Below are positions 1-4,608 of a DNA stretch of 7,925 nucleotides, one piece after another. The stretch spans positions 1 to 7,925 of the forward strand of contig DAHVPA010000082.1 in NCBI GenBank assembly GCA_027318525.1, given 5' to 3'. The translations under genes were made by a program, and so were the position numbers. The first letter of the stretch is position 1, and every line of letters begins with the position of its first letter. Source of the DNA: Candidatus Cloacimonadota bacterium (GTDB taxonomy: Bacteria > Cloacimonadota > Cloacimonadia > Cloacimonadales > Cloacimonadaceae). Below the pieces are notes generated by a model. That model saw only the letters and a program-made list of their open reading frames with translations, was not told the DNA's origin and searched no databases.

Positions 1-25
1 ATAGATACATTGGTGTTTTAAAGCT

Positions 26-46
26 TGGTAAACTCCTCGTTTACCA
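26..46 (+). promoter_or_regulatory. Stem-loop in the tuf leader
   Basis: A perfect 8-bp inverted repeat, TGGTAAAC (26-33) and GTTTACCA (39-46), encloses the 5-nt loop TCCTC (34-38). No T-run follows (the next bases are TTAACAACC), so it does not look like an intrinsic terminator of an upstream gene. The loop is the exact complement of GAGGA at 84-88 inside the tuf Shine-Dalgarno, so a loop-to-SD contact is possible. The hairpin is seen directly; any regulatory role is inference. It could also be the 3' end hairpin of a gene to the left of the window. Confidence 0.5.
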
Positions 47-81
47 TTAACAACCAAAACAAAAATGGATCGCAATGATCC

Positions 82-88
82 AGGAGGA
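82..88 (+). promoter_or_regulatory. Ribosome binding site of tuf
   Basis: AGGAGGA lies three bases before the ATG at 92 (about seven bases if only the AGG core is counted). It decides the start: the in-frame ATG at 65 has no Shine-Dalgarno and would add nine residues that EF-Tu proteins do not have. Confidence 0.85.
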
Positions 89-91
89 ACA

Positions 92-1276
92 ATGGCGAAA
101 GAGAAATTCGTAAGAAACAAGCCGCATGTCAACGTTGGTACCATTGGACATATCGACCACGGCAAGACCACCTTGACAGCCGCAATCACACTGTACCTGA
201 GCAAAAAGGGTGGAGCAACTTTCCGCTCCTTTGACAGTATTGACAATGCACCTGAAGAAAAAGCCCGTGGTATCACTATTGCCACCGCACATGTGGAATA
301 CCAGTCAGAGAAGCGTCACTATGCCCACGTGGACTGCCCCGGTCATGCCGACTATATCAAAAACATGATCACCGGTGCTGCCCAGATGGACGGCGCAATT
401 CTCGTAGTCAGCGCTGCTGACGGTCCCATGCCCCAGACCCGTGAGCACATCCTGCTTGCCCGTCAGGTGGGCGTGCCTGCCATCGTCGTCTTTATGAACA
501 AGTGCGACCTGGTTGACGACCCTGAACTGCTTGACCTGGTGGAAATGGAAGTTCGTGAACTGCTTGAGAAGTATGAATTCCCCGGCAGCGAAGTTCCCGT
601 TATCCGCGGTTCAGCCCTCAAAGCTTTGAACGGCGACCCCGAAGGCGAAGCCCAGATTCAGGAATTAGTCGATGCCATCGACAGCTATATTCCGCTACCG
701 GACCGTGCTGTTGACAAACCTTTCCTGATGCCTGTGGAAGACGTATTCTCCATTCCCGGACGCGGCACTGTCGCCACCGGTCGTGTGGAACGCGGCGTCA
801 TCAAGATTCAGGATAAGATTGAACGTGTCGGAATCCGTGAAACAGTCGAAACCACCTGCACCGGAGTTGAAATGTTCCGCAAACTTATGGATGAAGCCCA
901 AGCCGGCGATAATATCGGCGTGCTGCTGCGCGGCTTTGCCAAGGACGATGTGGAACGCGGTATGGTGCTTGCCAAACCCAAGTCCATCACACCTCATACC
1001 AAATTCACCGGTCAAACATATATTCTGACAGCTGATGAAGGCGGACGTCACAAACCGTTCTTCACAGGTTATCGTCCTCAGTTCTATTTCCGTACAACTG
1101 ATGTTACCGGCACCCTGCACCTGCCTGCTGGCGTGGAAATGGTTATGCCCGGCGACAACGTCCAGATTGAAGCTGAATTGATCACCCCCATCGCCATGGA
1201 ACAGGGTCTGCGTTTCGCTATTCGCGAAGGCGGACGCACCATCGGCTCAGGTGTGGTTGCAACCATTGTTGAGTAA
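92..1276 (+). CDS. tuf: Translation elongation factor Tu (EF-Tu)
   Basis: EF-Tu is the cytoplasmic GTPase that delivers aminoacyl-tRNA to the ribosomal A site. The 394-aa product has the normal family length and all G-domain motifs: GHIDHGKT (19-26), RGITI (59-63, with switch I Thr62), DCPGH (81-85, with catalytic His85), NKCD (136-139) and SAL (174-176). Domain 2 shows the VEDVFSIPGRGTVATGRVERG-type segment (about 215-235). Domain 3 has the GGRHKPFF and GYRPQFYFRTTDVTG segments, and the C-terminus ends GSGVVATIVE. The start is the ATG at 92, preceded by AGGAGGA; an in-frame ATG 27 bases upstream lacks a ribosome binding site and adds a non-homologous MDRNDPGGT. It lies 30 bases before rpmG, with no terminator between, so both are probably on one transcript. 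A leader hairpin at 26-46 may bear on its regulation. No broken or missing motif was seen. Whether the genome has a second tuf copy cannot be told from here. Confidence 0.98.
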   Translation: MAKEKFVRNKPHVNVGTIGHIDHGKTTLTAAITLYLSKKGGATFRSFDSIDNAPEEKARGITIATAHVEYQSEKRHYAHVDCPGHADYIKNMITGAAQMDGAILVVSAADGPMPQTREHILLARQVGVPAIVVFMNKCDLVDDPELLDLVEMEVRELLEKYEFPGSEVPVIRGSALKALNGDPEGEAQIQELVDAIDSYIPLPDRAVDKPFLMPVEDVFSIPGRGTVATGRVERGVIKIQDKIERVGIRETVETTCTGVEMFRKLMDEAQAGDNIGVLLRGFAKDDVERGMVLAKPKSITPHTKFTGQTYILTADEGGRHKPFFTGYRPQFYFRTTDVTGTLHLPAGVEMVMPGDNVQIEAELITPIAMEQGLRFAIREGGRTIGSGVVATIVE

Positions 1277-1306
1277 AACAGCCCGATCCGTTGTAAGGAT
1301 AAGTAA

Positions 1307-1456
1307 ATGAGAGATATTATTACTTTAGCTTGCGAGGATTGCAAGAATCGTAATTATACTACGACCCGCAACAAGCGCAAGCATCCGAACAGAATGGAAA
1401 TCAAGAAGTTTTGCCCATACTGTCGGAAACATACATTGCATAAGCAGACAAGATAG
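1307..1456 (+). CDS. rpmG: 50S ribosomal protein L33, zinc-ribbon (C+) form
   Basis: This small 49-aa protein of the large ribosomal subunit is complete. It starts MRDIITLACEDC and ends RKHTLHKQTR. Two CxxC pairs, Cys9/Cys12 and Cys36/Cys39, form the zinc-ribbon ligand set, so this is the metal-binding C+ type rather than the cysteine-free paralogue that many bacteria also keep. The central NYTTTRNKRKHP stretch is typical of the family. The ATG at 1307 follows AAGGA (1295-1299) at normal spacing. It sits between tuf and tRNA-Trp, a common arrangement ahead of secE-nusG. The stop codon is 17 bases before the tRNA, so the mRNA and the tRNA 5' end must be separated by processing if they are co-transcribed (inference). 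Confidence 0.95.
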   Translation: MRDIITLACEDCKNRNYTTTRNKRKHPNRMEIKKFCPYCRKHTLHKQTR

Positions 1457-1473
1457 TTTTTTTGAAGTGGCAT

Positions 1474-1549
1474 AGGATAGTAGCTCAATTGGTAGAGCAT
1501 CGGTCTCCAAAACCGAGGGTTGCGGGTTCGATTCCTGCCTGTCCTGCCA
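1474..1549 (+). tRNA. tRNA-Trp (anticodon CCA)
   Basis: The 76-nt cloverleaf folds fully. The acceptor stem is AGGATAG (1474-1480) with CTGTCCT (1539-1545), containing one T-G wobble. The D stem is GCTC/GAGC around AATTGGTA. The anticodon stem is TCGGT/ACCGA with loop CTCCAAA, giving anticodon CCA at 1507-1509, which reads UGG. The T arm is GCGGG-TTCGATT-CCTGC. The discriminator is G1546, as expected for bacterial tRNA-Trp, and the 3' CCA (1547-1549) is encoded. It lies between rpmG and secE, the usual place for trnW in this operon. The downstream sequence is five T followed by eight A, without a terminator stem of its own. Confidence 0.97.
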
Positions 1550-1595
1550 TTTTTAAAAAAAATGTCTGATCTGCCCAACGAATGGTAATAAAAAT

Positions 1596-1784
1596 ATGAA
1601 GATGTTTGACGGAATAATCCATTTCTTTCGTGAAGTACGCAACGAAATGAAATCAGTCACCTGGCCCACTAAGGACGACCTGAAAGAAGGGACGATCGTG
1701 GTAATAGTAATGTCAGCAGTCGTGGCATTGTTTTTATCGGGAGTCGATTTCCTGCTTGGCATGGCAGTCCGCAGCGTATTTTAA
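1596..1784 (+). CDS. secE: Preprotein translocase subunit SecE
   Basis: SecE is the small inner-membrane subunit that clamps SecY in the SecYEG protein-export channel. The 62-aa protein is the short single-span form found in most bacteria outside the enterics. An amphipathic N-terminal helix (about 4-20, FDGIIHFFREVRNEMKS) leads into the conserved VTWPT motif (21-25). One hydrophobic transmembrane segment follows at about 33-57 (GTIVVIVMSAVVALFLSG onward). The ATG at 1596 is taken as the start; the ATG two codons later (1602) is an alternative. Neither has a strong Shine-Dalgarno (AATGG near 1581 is the best), unusual beside the strong sites of its neighbours. It is followed 18 bases later by nusG, the standard pairing. 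Confidence 0.94.
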   Translation: MKMFDGIIHFFREVRNEMKSVTWPTKDDLKEGTIVVIVMSAVVALFLSGVDFLLGMAVRSVF

Positions 1785-1802
1785 CATGGATAAGGTCTGA
1801 GC

Positions 1803-2327
1803 ATGAAATGGTATGTCGTTCACACTTTTGCCGCCCATGAGAATCGGGTAAAAACCGCAATTGAAAAGGGCTTGGAAGGCACAGAGCTGGGTAAGCAAAT
1901 AGGTCAGTTACTGGTGCCTGTCCAAAAGACTTTTCAGATCAGAGACGGCAAGAAGGTAGAGCGCGAGAAAAAGCTCTTTACCAGCTATATCATCCTCGAG
2001 GCAGATCTGTCTCCGGAACTAATCACCTATATCCGCAATATAGCGGGGGTGACCAATTTCCTGGGACATGGCAAAGATCCGATTCCCTTAAGCGAAGAAG
2101 AGGTCAAGCGGCTTCTCGGCATTGCAGAAAGGGACAAGGTTGCCAAAACATATTATTTTCTGCCCGGTGATATGATAAGAGTGATTTCAGGACCTTTCAC
2201 AGACTTTGAGGGCGTAATCGTCAAATCAAGTGATGATGGCACCAAGCTTGTCATCAACGTTACAGTATTTGGCAGAATCACCCCCGTGGAACTGAACGCT
2301 GACCAGGTTGAAATGACCAAACGTTAA
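1803..2327 (+). CDS. nusG: Transcription termination/antitermination factor NusG
   Basis: NusG binds the RNA polymerase clamp, suppresses pausing and links polymerase to Rho or to the leading ribosome. The 174-aa protein has the usual two-domain build. The NGN domain (about 1-112) starts MKWYVVHTFAAHENRV. The KOW domain (about 120-174) contains PGDMIRVISGPFTDFEGV and VFGRITPVEL. In the NGN domain the conserved PGY tripeptide is replaced by TSY (60-62) in the context KLFTSYIILEA. There is no extra domain between NGN and KOW. The ATG at 1803 follows AAGG (1792-1795), a weak site. It lies between secE and rplK as in most bacteria. Confidence 0.96.
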   Translation: MKWYVVHTFAAHENRVKTAIEKGLEGTELGKQIGQLLVPVQKTFQIRDGKKVEREKKLFTSYIILEADLSPELITYIRNIAGVTNFLGHGKDPIPLSEEEVKRLLGIAERDKVAKTYYFLPGDMIRVISGPFTDFEGVIVKSSDDGTKLVINVTVFGRITPVELNADQVEMTKR

Positions 2328-2358
2328 GCCGGTATTATTTCTGTCAAAAGTTACCGGT
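2328..2358 (+). promoter_or_regulatory. Stem-loop in the rplK leader
   Basis: GCCGGTA (2328-2334), starting right after the nusG stop codon, can pair with TACCGGT (2352-2358). This gives six Watson-Crick pairs plus one G-U closing pair, around a 17-nt loop. The 9-base word CCGGTATTA occurs at 2329-2337 and again at 2354-2362. The stem ends about 23 bases before the rplK start. In E. coli, L1 represses rplK-rplA translation by binding a structure in the rplK leader; this hairpin is in a comparable place. I do not see a clear match to the L1 recognition loop, so the role is a guess. Confidence 0.35.
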
Positions 2359-2381
2359 ATTAAAACTATTGAGGTGCTATA

Positions 2382-2813
2382 ATGGCAAAACCTAAAGATG
2401 TGGCGGCAATCATCAAGTTGCAACTCCCTGCTGGCAAGGCGACCCCGGCTCCGCCGGTAGGTCCTGCTCTGGGTCAGGCTGGAGTAAACATACCTGAATT
2501 CTGCCGTCAGTTCAACGAAAAAACCTCAGATGCGCCAGGGATGGTGTTTCCGGTGGTTATTTACGTTGCCAAGAATAAATCATTTACTTTCGAGATAAAG
2601 ACCCCACCGGCATCTATACTGATAAAAAAGGAAGCCGGACTCGCCAAAGGGAGCGGAGTTCCCAATAAAACAAAAGTGGGTCATATCACTAAAGAGCAAC
2701 TGCGTCGGATTGCAGAGCAAAAGATGCAGGACATGAATTGTCATTCCCTTGAATCCGCGATGAGTATGATCGCCGGCACTGCGAGAAGCATGGGTGTAAC
2801 TGTTGAAGAATAA
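2382..2813 (+). CDS. rplK: 50S ribosomal protein L11
   Basis: L11 binds the GTPase-associated region of 23S rRNA near the L10-L7/L12 stalk, modulates factor-dependent GTPase activity, and in many bacteria is needed to activate RelA-type (p)ppGpp synthesis. The 143-aa product has the family length. The N-terminal domain holds the proline-rich PAPPVGPALGQAGVNI stretch (22-37), where thiostrepton acts. The C-terminal rRNA-binding domain shows HITKEQLRRIAEQKMQDMN (101-119) and the signature GTARSMGV (132-139). The ATG at 2382 is preceded by GAGGTG (2371-2376) at good spacing. It lies 54 bases after nusG and 39 before rplA. The pair is probably co-translated from one leader and possibly controlled by L1 (inference). 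Confidence 0.97.
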   Translation: MAKPKDVAAIIKLQLPAGKATPAPPVGPALGQAGVNIPEFCRQFNEKTSDAPGMVFPVVIYVAKNKSFTFEIKTPPASILIKKEAGLAKGSGVPNKTKVGHITKEQLRRIAEQKMQDMNCHSLESAMSMIAGTARSMGVTVEE

Positions 2814-2852
2814 CCTTCTTTTGCAGGAGAACGTATTCGTTAAGGAGAATAA

Positions 2853-3557
2853 ATGAAACATAGTAAAAGATACAAACAAGCCTATGCGATGTTCGACCGT
2901 CAGAGAAGGTATGAACTCGACGACGCCATCAAAGCGATGAAAGCCTTTCCGGCTCCCAAGTTTGATGAATCAGTCGAGATCCATTTCAATCTCGGCGTTG
3001 ACCCCCGCAAGGCTGATCAGCAAATCCGCAACTCCATAGTGCTGCCCCACGGGACAGGCAAGACAGTCCGGGTTTTGGTTTTTGCTGAGGGCGACAAAGC
3101 AGACGAAGCCAAAGCTGCAGGAGCAGATTACGTCGGAATGGACGATTTGGTGGAAAAAATCACAGGCGGATGGTTTGATTTTGATATGGTCATCACCACT
3201 CCCAACCTGATGGGTAAAATAGGCAAACTGGGGCGCGTTTTGGGTCCCAGAGGTCTGATGCCAAATCCCAAAGATGGAACTGTTACGATGGAAATAGGTA
3301 AGGCAGTGAATGATGCTAAGGGCGGCAAGGTCTCATATAGAATTGATAAATTTGCCAATCTTCACATTCCTTCAGGGAAGAGAAGCTTCCCCGATGAAAA
3401 CCTGAAAGAAAACATCAAAACCATCCTGTCAGCAATTCTGCGTGACCGCCCCGCCACCCTCAAGGGTGTGTATATCAAGAGCATAACCCTTTGCACGACA
3501 ATGGGTCCTGGCATTAAATTGCAGATCGCCAGCGCAACCATGGAAGCTAAGAGCTAA
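2853..3557 (+). CDS. rplA: 50S ribosomal protein L1
   Basis: L1 forms the mobile stalk that guides deacylated tRNA out of the E site, and in studied bacteria it also represses its own operon mRNA. The 234-aa product has the usual two-domain length. The signature GPRGLMPNPKDGTVT is at 131-145 in domain II. The rRNA-contacting TMGPGI is at 216-221 in domain I, after KGVYIKSITL (204-213). The ATG at 2853 follows AAGGAGA (2842-2848). A second AGGAGA at 2825-2830 lies farther upstream, with AACG-TATT-CGTT between them. The TAA stop (3555-3557) overlaps the AAGGGAG ribosome binding site of rplJ, which suggests translational coupling. Confidence 0.97.
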   Translation: MKHSKRYKQAYAMFDRQRRYELDDAIKAMKAFPAPKFDESVEIHFNLGVDPRKADQQIRNSIVLPHGTGKTVRVLVFAEGDKADEAKAAGADYVGMDDLVEKITGGWFDFDMVITTPNLMGKIGKLGRVLGPRGLMPNPKDGTVTMEIGKAVNDAKGGKVSYRIDKFANLHIPSGKRSFPDENLKENIKTILSAILRDRPATLKGVYIKSITLCTTMGPGIKLQIASATMEAKS

Positions 3558-3569
3558 GGGAGTGGAAAA

Positions 3570-4094
3570 ATGGTGCAAGCTTATAAAATAGACATTGTCA
3601 ATAATCTTAAAGAGCGGCTCCAGGACGCCAAAGCGATTGTGTTGGTGGATTATAAGGGAATCAATATTGAAGAGGTTAACCAGCTTCGATCCCGCTTCCG
3701 CAGCGAACAAGTGGATTATCTGGTTCAAAAAAATACTCTGGTCAAGATTGCTCTGCATGACTTGGGAATCACCGGTCTGGATGAATATCTGGTGGGTCCC
3801 ACAGCACTGGCAATCTGCAAAGCCGATGAAATAACACCGGCAAGAGTATTGGTTAAATTCCTGAAAGAAGTTATGGAAGACAAGGCTTTTCCTACTTTCA
3901 AAGCCGGTTATATTTCCGGCAATGTTATGGATTCCAGCCAGATGTCCGCACTCTCCAAGCTTCCATCCCGCGATGAGTTACTCGCCAAGGTTCTGGGCAG
4001 TGCCCAGGCTCCGTTGAGCAGATTCGTTGGCGTTACTCAGGGCATCATCCGCAAATTTGTATATGCTGTGGATGCGGTTGCCAAAACCAAGTAA
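3570..4094 (+). CDS. rplJ: 50S ribosomal protein L10
   Basis: L10 anchors the L7/L12 dimers to 23S rRNA at the base of the stalk, and the L10-L7/L12 complex represses its own mRNA in several bacteria. The 174-aa protein is slightly longer than the E. coli one (165, from memory). Visible motifs are VDYKGI (26-31), QKNTL (53-57) and VGPTAL (75-80). The segment LPSRDELLAKVLGSAQAP (131-148) precedes the C-terminal helix that binds L7/L12. The ATG at 3570 follows AAGGGAG (3556-3562), which overlaps the rplA stop. The gap to rplA is only 12 bases, too short for the long L10 leader known in other bacteria. rplL follows after 27 bases. Confidence 0.96.
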   Translation: MVQAYKIDIVNNLKERLQDAKAIVLVDYKGINIEEVNQLRSRFRSEQVDYLVQKNTLVKIALHDLGITGLDEYLVGPTALAICKADEITPARVLVKFLKEVMEDKAFPTFKAGYISGNVMDSSQMSALSKLPSRDELLAKVLGSAQAPLSRFVGVTQGIIRKFVYAVDAVAKTK

Positions 4095-4121
4095 AATAAA
4101 TATTCACACTATGGAGGAATA

Positions 4122-4499
4122 ATGTCCGATAAAAAGCAACAAGTAATTGACCTGATTAAGGAAATGACGGTTTTAGAATTAGCCGAATTGGTTAAAGAAA
4201 TGGAAGAGATATTCGGCGTATCCGCTGCTGCACCAGTAGCCGCAGTAGCCGCAGCTCCAGCCGCCGGTGCCGCTGCAGCTGACGAACAGAGCGAATTTGA
4301 CGTCATCCTGCAAAATGCCGGAGACAAGAAAATCAACGTGATCAAAGTCGTCCGCGAAATCACCAAGCTTGGTTTGAAAGAAGCCAAAGACCTGGTTGAC
4401 GGCGCTCCCAAGCTCGTTGTGGAAAAAGTCAGCAAAGAAGAAGCCGAATCCGTTAAAAAGAAACTGGAAGAAGTCGGCGCCAGTATTGAAATTAAATAA
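4122..4499 (+). CDS. rplL: 50S ribosomal protein L7/L12
   Basis: L7/L12 is the multicopy stalk protein that recruits and stimulates translational GTPases such as EF-Tu. The 125-aa product has three clear parts. The N-terminal dimerization domain (about 1-32) contains LIKEMTVLELAELVKEMEE. The Ala-rich flexible hinge (about 33-55) has Ala, Pro, Val and Gly only. The globular C-terminal factor-binding domain (about 56-125) includes IKVVREITKLGLKEAKDLVD (74-93). It is preceded by a strong Shine-Dalgarno, GGAGG (4113-4117), five bases before the ATG, fitting the need to make several copies per L10. The stop codon is 19 bases before the base of a long hairpin separating it from rpoB. Confidence 0.98.
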   Translation: MSDKKQQVIDLIKEMTVLELAELVKEMEEIFGVSAAAPVAAVAAAPAAGAAAADEQSEFDVILQNAGDKKINVIKVVREITKLGLKEAKDLVDGAPKLVVEKVSKEEAESVKKKLEEVGASIEIK

Positions 4500-4518
4500 T
4501 ATTATCATCACGTTAAGC

Positions 4519-4553
4519 CAAGGGAGTGAGAAAGAGATTTCTCACTTCCCTTG
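4519..4553 (+). promoter_or_regulatory. Long GNRA-capped hairpin in the rplL-rpoB spacer
   Basis: The left arm (4519-4533) and right arm (4538-4553) form about 15 base pairs, with a single bulged T near 4546. The upper eight pairs are GTGAGAAA with TTTCTCAC and the lower part is CAAGGGA with TCCCTTG. The loop is GAGA (4534-4537), a GNRA tetraloop. The sequence after it (TGTGTCTATGG) is not a T-tract, so it is a poor intrinsic terminator. In E. coli the rplL-rpoB spacer holds a partial attenuator and an RNase III cleavage site; this hairpin is in the equivalent place and could lower rpoBC output relative to the ribosomal proteins. The structure is seen, the role is inference. Confidence 0.7.
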
Positions 4554-4594
4554 TGTGTCTATGGTCACATATCTTACCAATACTCATTGAATAC

Positions 4595-4601
4595 AAAGGA
4601 G
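4595..4601 (+). promoter_or_regulatory. Ribosome binding site of rpoB
   Basis: AAAGGAG lies seven bases before the TTG at 4609 and is the only Shine-Dalgarno match near the beginning of the rpoB reading frame. Together with the in-frame TGA at 4588-4590 it fixes TTG as the start. Confidence 0.85.
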
Positions 4602-4608
4602 TGCACTT

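Noticed and set aside
65..91. Upstream in-frame ATG that would lengthen EF-Tu by nine residues
   Set aside because: There is no Shine-Dalgarno before it, the added residues do not resemble EF-Tu, and the sequence encoding them contains the ribosome binding site of the ATG at 92.
695..1120. 141-codon antisense open frame opposite tuf
   Set aside because: It is the mirror of the conserved domain 2-3 coding sequence of EF-Tu and shows no recognisable protein features.
1550..1562. TTTTTAAAAAAAA after the tRNA as a terminator
   Set aside because: There is no dedicated GC-rich stem next to the T-run (the preceding structure is the tRNA itself), and secE follows at once in the same conserved operon.
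2825..2848. Two Shine-Dalgarno-like AGGAGA words before rplA as a standby ribosome site or small ORF
   Set aside because: The nearer one explains rplA initiation; no start codon follows the first at useful spacing, and purine-rich words are frequent in these spacers.
3455..3468. CACCC-TCAA-GGGTG hairpin near the 3' end of rplA as a regulatory element
   Set aside because: It is only five base pairs and lies in codons for the conserved L1 segment PATLKGVYIKS, so protein coding explains it.
4500..4608. A small unannotated gene in the rplL-rpoB spacer
   Set aside because: The spacer is 109 nt and is dominated by the hairpin; the open frames crossing it start inside rplL or run antisense without a ribosome binding site or recognisable product.
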